DNA from: Chryseobacterium sp. 52
GTDB lineage: Bacteria; Bacteroidota; Bacteroidia; Flavobacteriales; Weeksellaceae
NCBI RefSeq assembly: GCF_002754245.1
Contig: NZ_PEEX01000001.1
Coordinates: 2,460,001 to 2,524,000, forward strand
Direction: 5' to 3'
DNA: 64,000 nt
Part shown: in pieces, positions 54,042-63,013 of the stretch
Layout of the letters: each line of letters opens with the position of its first letter
Position numbering within the stretch: the stretch's first letter is position 1
Translations under genes and position numbers: made by a program
The notes under the pieces: model-generated
Told to the model about the DNA's origin: nothing
The model's input: only the letters and a program-made list of their open reading frames with translations
Databases searched by the model: none

Positions 54042-54124
54042 TTTTTTTGGTTTTACATAAAAAGTATAAGGAGAGAGGATACATTTCTCTCCATTTATCG
54101 TTTTTGGTCACAGGTATTTGTTAT

Positions 54125-57100
54125 TTATTGATGATCCCATATAATGGAAACTGTGCCCTTCAAGAGGCCGGCCCCATTTCCAAAATCTATTATATAGATG
54201 TAGGCATCTTCATTCAGGAGTTTTCCATTGAGTGTACCGCCCCAGTCATTCTGATAGCCTTGTTTTGAATAGATCAGCCTTCCCGCTTTGTCATAAATTT
54301 TCACCTTGGTATTGGGATAGTAATCGATATTTTTGATGATCCAGGTGTCATTTTTACCGTCACCGTTGGGTGTTATGACATTATTAGGAACTAATGAGTA
54401 ATCCTGCCTGAGGTTTATGGTAATTTGCCCCATATCGCTACATCCATTAGAATTGGTTACGATGACGCTGTATGTTGCCTTTTGTTTTGGTCTCACTTTC
54501 AGGATGGAAGTATTCTGCCCGCTTTGGATATCAGGTCCAATCCACGCATAACTTGTTCCCCCTGATGACGATAAAGTGACGATCTGACCTTTTGAAATAT
54601 CCGTTCTGATATCGCTCGATATACTAATAACCGGTAATGGATTGACCATTATTGTGGCCGGAGCCGTCTGATTCAGAGATCCATCCTGATAGGTATAGGT
54701 TATGGTATACATACCGGGCATACTTGCTGAGAGGTCAACAGCGCCTGTCAGACTGTTAATTTTTAAGCCCACTGGGCTGGATGTATAATGGCCATTGGCA
54801 GGACCCTTCTGTATAACCTTAGCCGTTCCTACAGCGCAGTAGTCTGGCATATTATATTCTATGGTGGCTTTTGAAAGGCTGATTCTAACTAAAGCAGTAG
54901 CAGTACTGCTGCAAGTACCATTCGTAAAACTGTATGTAACCTTATACGTACGGTCAGGAATACTGCCACCCAGATTGATTGTCCCCGTCATTTTATCAAT
55001 ATTCAGACCTGTTGGAAATGCCGAATAGGTACCATTGGTTTGTCCGGTCTGAATAACGTTGACCTCACCCAGGGCCTTAAAATCAGTAGAACCGTAAGAA
55101 ATACCTGCATTGGGAACAGAAGGCTGCGAATTTATCATGATAACCATTGTATCACTGAAACAACCTGCAGTATTTTTTGCCGTTAATGTGTGTTTTCCGC
55201 TGGTAGCCACATAATAGGTAGCTGCTGAATAGGCACTGTCATCTAAACTATAGGTCATGCCCTCAATTGAAGCCAATTCAATACTGCCTGTTGGGATAGA
55301 GCAGGTAGGCTGTGTTACTTTAAGGTGATCTGTAGCAATGGTAATGGGTTCCAGATTAACCTTTATATCATCTGTCACTTCACAATCAGGTCCGTAAACC
55401 ACTTTTATTCTGTAGGTGCCACTTGCTGTAATGGTTTGCCTACCAGCGGTTCCCAACACTTCACCAGTGGCTATATTTGTCCACTGAATGCTTGTGTTCT
55501 CATTGGGCATAAATGAAGTAGCATTTAAAATAACAGGCACATCGGTACCACATGTAATGATATCTTTTCCCAATAAACCGATTCCGGCATCTAACTTGGG
55601 CTTAGATGAAATATTGGTATTGTTACCGCCATCGGTGCTTTGTGGCAATAAAATAAAAGGGATAGATGAAGCTTTGATATCCTTTATAGAAATGAAATTA
55701 GACTCAGCGCCGTTTCCCAGTAAACATAAAGTTGCCTGTATTCCACTAATGGTAGACTTTAACTGTACGGTTGAACAATTAGTACCACTCATCCGCAAAG
55801 ATTTTTTAACAGTAACCGTTTTACCGGCTTCTATCTGATAGATGCTGTTTTTTGGAGAAAAGGTAAGCTCACTAATGATAATTCCACCATATAAGCTATT
55901 GGTCTGGTTATTTCCGGCATCAAAAGTAATGACATTGTATATGGCACCATCATCTCCTTTAAATACATTGGCAGACTGGGTTAGATAGATATGGCTGGTA
56001 CCGGCATCTAATCCACCTCCTGTATAAGACCAGCCCTCACCGCCATGGGTCAAATAGATTTTTGATGCTCCAAGAAATAAAAAGCGCGAGCTGTCCTCGG
56101 GAAGACCTGTCTGTGTTGTGGTAAATGACAAAGCTTTAACGGTTTTACCATTGGTATTTAAAGTTCCCTTTGTAAAAGTGATCCTTGAGTTAGTGGTAAA
56201 ATCATCTAAGAAAATGTAACTGCCGGGACCTGCGAAACTGATATCATAATTATTGGCAACCACTGCTCCTTTGGTGGTAATGGTGTTGCCCATTTCAGAA
56301 GCAAGGAATTGAATTCCTCCGTTATGAGATAAAGAAGACTGCAGGACGAGGGAGCCATAACAGGTAAGATTTCCTCCTATCAAAGGAGTACCCGTTACCC
56401 CGTTCCAGGTCATGTCATGAAATTCTGCATTTCCGACGATATTGATCTTTGGGCTCTCGCCGGAATATCTGTTAAAGAAAACATTATCAAAACGGGTGGG
56501 CAGGCATCCTCCGGAAGAACTTCCATTGGAATTACCTGTCCAATGGGTAGGATCATTCCAGCTTCCACTTCCGCCAATCCAGTACAAATCCTTAGCTGGG
56601 GGCTGAGAAAAAATCCAACCTGAGTTGTTGCCCATATCAGAACCCTTTACCTGATAAGAGGCATTTCCTATTACCGAAATACCACTTATTCTGACCTGAT
56701 CCAATGAAATATCAGTGGTGCTTTTAATCGTTGCTTTCTTTGTATTATGACAGTCATTACCTGTAGACATGCAATTGTTGTCAAGATTCCAGGTTCTACA
56801 ATTGGGCGAAGTGATAAGCTTATTAAGTGTCTGAGTGGAACCCGCCATTAAATGGCTGTTTTTACTCATTCCCAGCCTCAGGGCATTAAATTGATTGGAA
56901 CCGTCAATATAGGCTTCACCTGAAAAGCTTACGTTATTAAAGATATTTCCGGTATCGAAATTATGACCAATTATTCGTGCTGTTAATTCACTGTTGAGAA
57001 AATTGACATCATGATAAGCAAGACCAGGCATTGAACGGAACTCATTATTATGAACTCCGCCACCCGAAGAATTGAAGACTGGCATTGTCCCTGTTATATT

Positions 57101-60061
57101 TAGGGTACTTGTTCCGGCATTTAATATCGAAAGACCCCCGCCATCCCAATATCCTGCAATATTGAGTATAGACGAACCAAGCGTAAGGGTAGGGCTGGCC
57201 CCTGCTGCAGTATATTCTGAATAATAATTTTCAGCGTTAACGATCTGGTTGTTGGTATCAAAAGTTCCATCGATAATTCCGAAATTCTTAACATCAAGAG
57301 CATCAGACATCATCCATTTCCCTGTTGGATTATTAAAAAACAGGCCTTTGTAAGGGACGTTAGTTGCGGAATAATCTATTCTGACACCATGTGTCGTGAT
57401 TAGATTTCCGGTATTCCCCCCAACAAAATTGGTACGCTCTACATCGTAGTCCATTCCTGTCTGTAAAATCAGTGAGCCATTGATATTGAGGGAGTTGTTT
57501 AGCAGACCTTTTAAAATCGGCACGCTACCCGTTACTTCCTCCCAGATCATGTTATTACAGTACGCCGGAATATCGAGGTTTACGGTATAGTTTTTCCCCG
57601 AGAATTGGTTAAAGAAAACGTGATCCATCGCTGTTGGTAGACAAAAGTTAACCAGATCCGCAACTCCGCCTGTATTCATAGTCCAATGAGAGGGATCACT
57701 CCAATTGCCAGATCCTCCGATCCAGTAGAAATGGCGTGCTGATAATGGGCTAATAGTTACATTAATATTATTTCCACCATCAATACCACCGGTAACGGTT
57801 AAGGTTGAACCTGTAGCATGGATATCGGTAATTTTAGCATTAGCCAATACGGTAGGATTTTGGATATTAATTCTTGCTCTGGTTCCCCTTACAGAAGAGC
57901 TGATCTCCAGCAAACCCGTACAAAGAGGACCGTCAACATATACATTATTAGCCTTTATCTCCATATTGGCTCCTAAAACGTAGCTTTTTGAAGCCCATAG
58001 ATTAAGGGTTTTTGTGTGAATGGGTGTTTGATACCCTATATTTATTGAAGCTCCTCCTTTAAAAGTTAAGCTGTTGAATAGACAAGGGGTAGCTGAATCA
58101 TATACGGTAGAAGATAAAATTGAAGTACCTGTGGTACTGAAGACTACATCATGGTACACCAATGCTGAGTTGTAATAGAAATAAGCTTCATCGGCGGATA
58201 GAGCAAGCAGACTTGTACCCGAATTAAGATATATAGCGGGTCCCCCATAAGCCATATAGAGCCAATTTCCTTTAATATTGATCATTGAACTGCCAAGGCT
58301 TAAGGTGCGTACTCCCAGTCCCGTTTTACCGGCAGATCCAAAATTTCGGACAGTTAACGTCTGGTTATTGGTATTTAAATGACCGTTTCTGAAAAACAGA
58401 TCATTTTCAGGGCTCAGAAAAGGATCGTTAAGCATCCATTCGCCAATAGATAAGAAATAGGTGTCCCCTTGGATCTCTACTCCATTTGAGGTCATGGTAT
58501 TTCCAGAAGCAGTAGAGCAGTAGTTGGTCGTAGTCATTTTGTATTCCATGCTTTTTTGCCAGATACTTGAACCATAAATATTGAGCGCATCAGATGCTGT
58601 CTGAGTTTTGAAAACTGGTGTCCCTGCAACCTCCGCCCAGGTAATGTTATTGCATTCGGCATTGGATGAATTGACAATGACGGGCTTTTCTTTGGATATA
58701 AGTCCTGAAAACTGGTTAAAAAACACGTTATCATTTCGGTTAGGTATACATCCTCCTGAAGGAGTGCCATCTGGATGGGTTGACCAATGCGCGGTATCGT
58801 TCCAGTTTCCCCCACCTCCAATCCAATATAGATTCTTGGGATTTGCGGTGAACGTCCAACCTGAATTATTCCCGTTATCAATGGCGCCTGTGGCAATGAA
58901 AGAACCTGTACCTGATGCTTTTATGTTAGAGATCTTTACGTTTTTTAGATTCAGCGTATTAGAGCTGTTAATGACTGCCTGAGTATTTCCGTACCCGCTT
59001 AAAGTCCAAAGTGGTTCACAGTCCTGAGTTGGGTTGATGACGACCCCCATCTTTTGGCTACCATATATAGAGTAGGTTTTGGATTTTGCCAACTGCAGGC
59101 TGTCTATGATGCAGTTAGAGGTAATAAATCCCGAGCTGGCAAAGCTCAGTTTTTTGAATGTACAGTTTCCTGATGCGATCTGATACCAGCCATATGCAGA
59201 ATTAGCGGATGGATCAATAATACTGGTAAAGCCTACATTATAATAAGAATGTCCATTTCTTCCGATAAAAGAAACACCATATCCGTCATCAGCTCCTTTG
59301 GAAATACTAATGCGGGATGTGCCTGCACTGAGTATGGTACCGGTATATGACCATGATGGAGACTGGTTTTTGGATTGCGAATTTCGACCTGTTACCGTAA
59401 TAACAGAAGACCCTAAATTTAGAGATCGCGGTTCTACTGGAGCCGATGGTACTGTTCCACAGCAACCACTTTCATCAAAAAAAGCTGTGGTAATAGTACT
59501 TGAGCCGAAATCTAATGAACCCTGAAGAAAATACATTTTGCCACTACTGTTGAGCGTTCCTTTGACGAGCCATGATCCGGGGCCCATAAAGTAAATAGCG
59601 GCCTGTCCGCTTACTTCTGCATTAAAATGAATTGTATTTGCCCCTGTACCTTTAAAATATAAACTGCTGTTGATTACAGTTCCTGTTTGAAAATCGGCAT
59701 TGCCGTAAATATTGAGGACAGAACCATTCAATATCAATGAGTAGGAAATTCCTGTAATAGTTACATTATTACAGCTTGATTCCTGATTGATGCTTACCGT
59801 TCTACTCCCACCTGTAAAACCCGAGCTGGAATTAAAGATTACATTATCGCCTGCCTGGGGTATGCTGGGGGAGAGCATTGCGCCGGAATTTCCAGAGCTC
59901 AGGGACCAATGATTGATATCGCTCCAATTGCCGGAACCTCCGATCCAATAAAGATCTAAGGCCCTTGCCGGGTGAGAAAGCAATAGGAAGCACACAATAA
60001 ATGCAGGTATTTTAAAGAAAATACCTGCACGGGACAAAAGCTTGTCACTGATACGTTTCAT
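54125..60061 (-). CDS. Giant type IX-secreted repeat protein (surface adhesin-like)
   Basis: 1978 residues. A signal peptide spans about 1-34. Four large repeats of about 370-380 residues begin at about residues 36, 409, 775 and 1156, each opening with a YWIGG(S/G)G(N/S)W motif followed by HW, a region with ...DNVxFN, and beta-rich segments. A less regular Ig-like part (about 1500-1890) follows. The C terminus (about 1893-1978) starts NVITPNGDGKNDTW and is the gliding-type (type B) sorting domain for type IX secretion. It is probably a cell-surface adhesin or scaffold; ligand unknown. The gene follows the coupling ATPase gene by 63 bases on the same strand and precedes PorP/SprF. A perfect 11-base hairpin lies in the signal-peptide codons. 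Confidence 0.9.
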   Translation of the reverse strand: MKRISDKLLSRAGIFFKIPAFIVCFLLLSHPARALDLYWIGGSGNWSDINHWSLSSGNSGAMLSPSIPQAGDNVIFNSSSGFTGGSRTVSINQESSCNNVTITGISYSLILNGSVLNIYGNADFQTGTVINSSLYFKGTGANTIHFNAEVSGQAAIYFMGPGSWLVKGTLNSSGKMYFLQGSLDFGSSTITTAFFDESGCCGTVPSAPVEPRSLNLGSSVITVTGRNSQSKNQSPSWSYTGTILSAGTSRISISKGADDGYGVSFIGRNGHSYYNVGFTSIIDPSANSAYGWYQIASGNCTFKKLSFASSGFITSNCIIDSLQLAKSKTYSIYGSQKMGVVINPTQDCEPLWTLSGYGNTQAVINSSNTLNLKNVKISNIKASGTGSFIATGAIDNGNNSGWTFTANPKNLYWIGGGGNWNDTAHWSTHPDGTPSGGCIPNRNDNVFFNQFSGLISKEKPVIVNSSNAECNNITWAEVAGTPVFKTQTASDALNIYGSSIWQKSMEYKMTTTNYCSTASGNTMTSNGVEIQGDTYFLSIGEWMLNDPFLSPENDLFFRNGHLNTNNQTLTVRNFGSAGKTGLGVRTLSLGSSMINIKGNWLYMAYGGPAIYLNSGTSLLALSADEAYFYYNSALVYHDVVFSTTGTSILSSTVYDSATPCLFNSLTFKGGASINIGYQTPIHTKTLNLWASKSYVLGANMEIKANNVYVDGPLCTGLLEISSSVRGTRARINIQNPTVLANAKITDIHATGSTLTVTGGIDGGNNINVTISPLSARHFYWIGGSGNWSDPSHWTMNTGGVADLVNFCLPTAMDHVFFNQFSGKNYTVNLDIPAYCNNMIWEEVTGSVPILKGLLNNSLNINGSLILQTGMDYDVERTNFVGGNTGNLITTHGVRIDYSATNVPYKGLFFNNPTGKWMMSDALDVKNFGIIDGTFDTNNQIVNAENYYSEYTAAGASPTLTLGSSILNIAGYWDGGGLSILNAGTSTLNITGTMPVFNSSGGGVHNNEFRSMPGLAYHDVNFLNSELTARIIGHNFDTGNIFNNVSFSGEAYIDGSNQFNALRLGMSKNSHLMAGSTQTLNKLITSPNCRTWNLDNNCMSTGNDCHNTKKATIKSTTDISLDQVRISGISVIGNASYQVKGSDMGNNSGWIFSQPPAKDLYWIGGSGSWNDPTHWTGNSNGSSSGGCLPTRFDNVFFNRYSGESPKINIVGNAEFHDMTWNGVTGTPLIGGNLTCYGSLVLQSSLSHNGGIQFLASEMGNTITTKGAVVANNYDISFAGPGSYIFLDDFTTNSRITFTKGTLNTNGKTVKALSFTTTQTGLPEDSSRFLFLGASKIYLTHGGEGWSYTGGGLDAGTSHIYLTQSANVFKGDDGAIYNVITFDAGNNQTNSLYGGIIISELTFSPKNSIYQIEAGKTVTVKKSLRMSGTNCSTVQLKSTISGIQATLCLLGNGAESNFISIKDIKASSIPFILLPQSTDGGNNTNISSKPKLDAGIGLLGKDIITCGTDVPVILNATSFMPNENTSIQWTNIATGEVLGTAGRQTITASGTYRIKVVYGPDCEVTDDIKVNLEPITIATDHLKVTQPTCSIPTGSIELASIEGMTYSLDDSAYSAATYYVATSGKHTLTAKNTAGCFSDTMVIMINSQPSVPNAGISYGSTDFKALGEVNVIQTGQTNGTYSAFPTGLNIDKMTGTINLGGSIPDRTYKVTYSFTNGTCSSTATALVRISLSKATIEYNMPDYCAVGTAKVIQKGPANGHYTSSPVGLKINSLTGAVDLSASMPGMYTITYTYQDGSLNQTAPATIMVNPLPVISISSDIRTDISKGQIVTLSSSGGTSYAWIGPDIQSGQNTSILKVRPKQKATYSVIVTNSNGCSDMGQITINLRQDYSLVPNNVITPNGDGKNDTWIIKNIDYYPNTKVKIYDKAGRLIYSKQGYQNDWGGTLNGKLLNEDAYIYIIDFGNGAGLLKGTVSIIWDHQ
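60003..60028 (-). promoter_or_regulatory. Hairpin in the signal-peptide codons of the giant gene
   Basis: GCAGGTATTTT and AAAATACCTGC pair perfectly over 11 bases with an AAAG loop, 34-59 bases into the coding sequence. In the mRNA it would form a stable stem over codons 12-20. There is no U tract, so a role in translation or RNA stability is more likely than termination. It could also be chance constrained by the codons. Confidence 0.4.
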
Positions 60062-60124
60062 ACGATGAAAATTTATGGTTGAAAAAAATAATTATTCATT
60101 TGAAAATGATTAATAAGGGATCTT

Positions 60125-62125
60125 TTATTGCGGCATGATCAGGTGTTGCAGGTCGGGATCATTTTTGATCCTTTCCATTTCACTGCTTATAATCTTTACG
60201 ATATCTTCCTTTATTTTGCGGTAATTGGCATCAATTTCCTGCTTCATGGTGTCATGTCCATGCTCATCGGTAAAGGATAGGATATTGGGGATTTTTTGAT
60301 AGGCTTTTGTTTCTCTGGCCACCTCATCATTGTCTACGACGATTTCGGCATGAAAGATCTTCTGCTCTATACGTTCTTCAAAATTGTCAGATACCGCACC
60401 CACAAAAACACCTTGTGTCAATGTTGAAATTTTGGAAGCCGGAATAAGACTGTCCAATTGAGTGGAAATAGATGTTGATTTATCATTGCGGTTAATGCTC
60501 AGGCTCTGGCGTTTTTGGAGTACTTTACCAAATCGTTCTGAAAGGCTTTTAGCGGTTTCGCCCACGACCTGGCCACTGAATATATTGCCTACCGTATTTT
60601 GTATGACTTTGCTTTCCTTATCACCATAATCCCGGGTTAACTGAGAAAAATCCTGAAAGCCCAGACAAACGGCTACCTTATTGCTCCTTGCAGTGGCGAT
60701 CAGATTGTCCAGACCTCTGAAATAAATAGTAGGGAGTTCATCGATGATGACCGAGCTTTTAAGCTGTCCTTTTTTATTGATAAGCTTTACAATCCTTGAA
60801 TTGTAAAGGCCGAGGGCAGCCGAATAGATATTCTGGCGGTCCGGATTGTTACCTACACACAGTATTTTTGGTTCTTCCGGATTGTTGATGTCCAATGAGA
60901 AATCGTCACCAGTCATAACCCAGTACAATTGGGGTGAAATCATCCTTGACAAAGGGATTTTGGCAGAAGCAATCTGTCCCTGCAGCTGATCCTGTGCTCC
61001 TCCCTGCCATGCATCCATAAAAGGGGAGAGGTAGTTTTCCAGATCAGGATAGGAAGTAAGGACAGTGAATACATCGGCATACCTTTTATTTAACAGCTCT
61101 ATAGCGTGTGGAAAGGTGCAATATGTACCGTTATCGTAAATTTTCAGGAACCAGATAATAGCTGCTAAAAGAATAATGGGAGATTCCACAAAAAAATCAC
61201 CCTGTTTCTGTATCCAGCTTCGATTCAGATTGAGCATAATGGTATAAGCCGACTCATAAGCATCAGAGATATCCGTCATGAAATTCGGATTAATGGGATT
61301 ACAGCGGTGGCTTCTTCTTGGGTCATCAAAATTGATGACATAGAATTTAGGAGCAAGCCTATACTTGTCGATATGTTTCAACAGATGGTTATAGGCAATG
61401 GTTGAAAGGTCGTCGAATTTAAAGTCGTAGATGTACATCGAAAACCCCTTTTCGATCTGCTGTTTGATATAATTGTTGACGATAGCATATGACTTTCCCG
61501 ATCCAGGAGTCCCCAACACAATGGTGGCGCGGAATGGATTGACAATATTAATCCAGCCATTGTGCTGTTTTTTATTGTACCAGAATTTTGTAGGAAGATT
61601 AACGGAGTATTCGTTTTCCATCAGCTTGGTTTCCTGCATAAAGCTTTCATTCTCGGTATTGAAAACATCATCCATCAAGTTGCTTTTCAATAGACGGCTC
61701 ATCCAGACCCCTGCCTTAAGCAGAGAAATAAAGCCCAATCCCAATGTGAATATGTACAGCATTGCTGCAATATTGAGCGGGAGATAAAGAATGGGGAAAT
61801 TGAGAAAGAAAAAGACGAAACCAATGGTTAAAGCAGCGTAAATTCTTGGCCAGGTTATCTTCTCGTTTTTTACACCTTTAGTGCCTAAACAGCTTAAGGC
61901 CAGTAATACCAATGCGAAGATCTTGGTATATATGGTATAGGAAAATATGCCGGCAGTGCGCTGGAAGTTGCCTAATATCTTATCAATGATTGGTAATACC
62001 CAACCGTTTTCGTGAAAAAAGCCATAACAGAACCAATAACTGTGCATCAGTACCAAAAGGATACTTACTGCGCGCATGAACTCCATGATCTTGGCCAGCC
62101 CTCTTAAATCATCTTCTCCCTGCAT
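60125..62125 (-). CDS. Conjugative coupling ATPase (TraG/MobC type)
   Basis: A 666-residue type IV coupling protein, which would pass the relaxase-DNA complex to the transfer channel at the inner membrane. About four membrane segments fill residues 15-145. The Walker A motif GTPGSGKS is at 205-212, and SVIIDELPTIYF is the Walker B region. A RecA-like cytoplasmic domain continues to about 600, and the protein ends in a charged tail. The type is the MobC group of Bacteroidetes elements, which normally lies next to mobA/mobB; neither is visible here. The giant repeat protein and PorP/SprF follow on the same strand. Confidence 0.88.
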   Translation of the reverse strand: MQGEDDLRGLAKIMEFMRAVSILLVLMHSYWFCYGFFHENGWVLPIIDKILGNFQRTAGIFSYTIYTKIFALVLLALSCLGTKGVKNEKITWPRIYAALTIGFVFFFLNFPILYLPLNIAAMLYIFTLGLGFISLLKAGVWMSRLLKSNLMDDVFNTENESFMQETKLMENEYSVNLPTKFWYNKKQHNGWINIVNPFRATIVLGTPGSGKSYAIVNNYIKQQIEKGFSMYIYDFKFDDLSTIAYNHLLKHIDKYRLAPKFYVINFDDPRRSHRCNPINPNFMTDISDAYESAYTIMLNLNRSWIQKQGDFFVESPIILLAAIIWFLKIYDNGTYCTFPHAIELLNKRYADVFTVLTSYPDLENYLSPFMDAWQGGAQDQLQGQIASAKIPLSRMISPQLYWVMTGDDFSLDINNPEEPKILCVGNNPDRQNIYSAALGLYNSRIVKLINKKGQLKSSVIIDELPTIYFRGLDNLIATARSNKVAVCLGFQDFSQLTRDYGDKESKVIQNTVGNIFSGQVVGETAKSLSERFGKVLQKRQSLSINRNDKSTSISTQLDSLIPASKISTLTQGVFVGAVSDNFEERIEQKIFHAEIVVDNDEVARETKAYQKIPNILSFTDEHGHDTMKQEIDANYRKIKEDIVKIISSEMERIKNDPDLQHLIMPQ

Positions 62126-62446
62126 TTTTTAAGTATTACATGTTAGCAGAGGGAAATGTAATTGCAGTATTTATAAATTATTGTGATGTGGCCGTTCCTG
62201 GCGCTTGATGGCAGTCGATGGCTTTGGAAACTTTTTGAATGTCAGTTTATATGGACAAAGTCTCCTAATAGAGTCACAGAATGTGAGTTGTGGTGGTATA
62301 TCTTTTTACCTTTTGGAATTATTTTTTGATAATCTTCAAGCGTATCTCCTTTGACAAAGTTTAAGATAGTAACTGAAAATACTGAAAAAATCATTATTTT
62401 ACATCGTTTACCGAAAAACACGCCTTCATATGATGACTGTTCCTTT
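62126..62446. other. 321-base gap between coupling ATPase and GtrA
   Basis: The minus-strand promoter of the coupling gene should lie near 62126-62200. A minus-strand ORF (62242-62511) overlaps the GtrA start and has no family match that I recognise; its last part could be a remnant, but I do not call it. No recognisable att copy is seen. Confidence 0.3.
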
Positions 62447-62920
62447 ATGAAATCAAACCATCTTAATAGAAGTATAAGATGGTTTCTAGATCTGCTATAT
62501 CCATTATTCAAAAGGTTAATGTCTTTCCAGGTCTACAGATATTTGGCTGTTGGTGGGGTATGTTTTTTTATTAACTTTTGTATATTTCATTTGACGTACT
62601 TTTTCTTACTTAAGTATAAAGCAGTTGATATGTCTATTTTCAATAATAACTTGAAATCACTTATTGTTTCTTTAACAGTAACCATACCTGTAGGTTTTTA
62701 TCTAAATAGAAATTTTGTATTTGATGGCTTATTAGAATGGAAGGGTCAATTATGGAGATACATAACAACGATCCTTGCTTCGGTTTATTTATCAAAAATA
62801 CTGCTGGACTTTTTTATCATTCGTCTTGAATGGAGTGTAACCCTCTCATTTCTTTTGAATATTGCAATAGTACAGTTTGTAAACTTTTTTGTTCAAAAAA
62901 AAATCTCATTTAAGAATTAA
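62447..62920 (+). CDS. GtrA family membrane protein
   Basis: A 157-residue protein with four hydrophobic segments and the family landmarks YLAVGGVCFFINFCIF, SLTVTIPVGFYLNRNFVF and FVNFFVQKKISFK. GtrA proteins act in flipping or transferring lipid-linked sugars for cell-surface glycans. I start at ATG 62447, because the earlier TTG at 62351 adds 32 residues not typical of the family. No glycosyltransferase is next to it within the window. Confidence 0.8.
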   Translation: MKSNHLNRSIRWFLDLLYPLFKRLMSFQVYRYLAVGGVCFFINFCIFHLTYFFLLKYKAVDMSIFNNNLKSLIVSLTVTIPVGFYLNRNFVFDGLLEWKGQLWRYITTILASVYLSKILLDFFIIRLEWSVTLSFLLNIAIVQFVNFFVQKKISFKN

Positions 62921-63013
62921 CTTATTTCTAATGAATACGACGTTAGTTAGGTGAACCCGCATTCATTTCTTCAAATAGATATCCATTCATTTTTTTAATT
63001 GCCTATTAATATT

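Larger units (their letters stand above)
36784..62125. mobile_element. Integrative element at tRNA-Ser (Bacteroidetes ICE type; right end not found)
   Basis: The left boundary is the tRNA-Ser 3' end, followed by att-like repeats and a tyrosine recombinase. The body carries hallmark genes of Bacteroidetes conjugative elements: RteC-type regulator, excisionase-like HTH proteins, DUF4099/DUF3945 protein, topB, DUF1896, a methylase-helicase giant and a TraG/MobC coupling ATPase. Cargo includes a thioredoxin-like lipoprotein, TetR regulator, PorP/SprF and a giant type IX-secreted protein. I see no relaxase, mobB or tra genes, and no second copy of the tRNA end up to 64 kb. The element either continues beyond the window or has lost its transfer module. 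The given end is simply the last hallmark gene. Confidence 0.8.

Noticed and set aside
62242..62511. Minus-strand ORF of 89 codons upstream of gtrA
   Set aside because: It overlaps the gtrA coding region in its first half, starts in a low-complexity segment and has no recognisable family. It could be a gene remnant but is not supportable.
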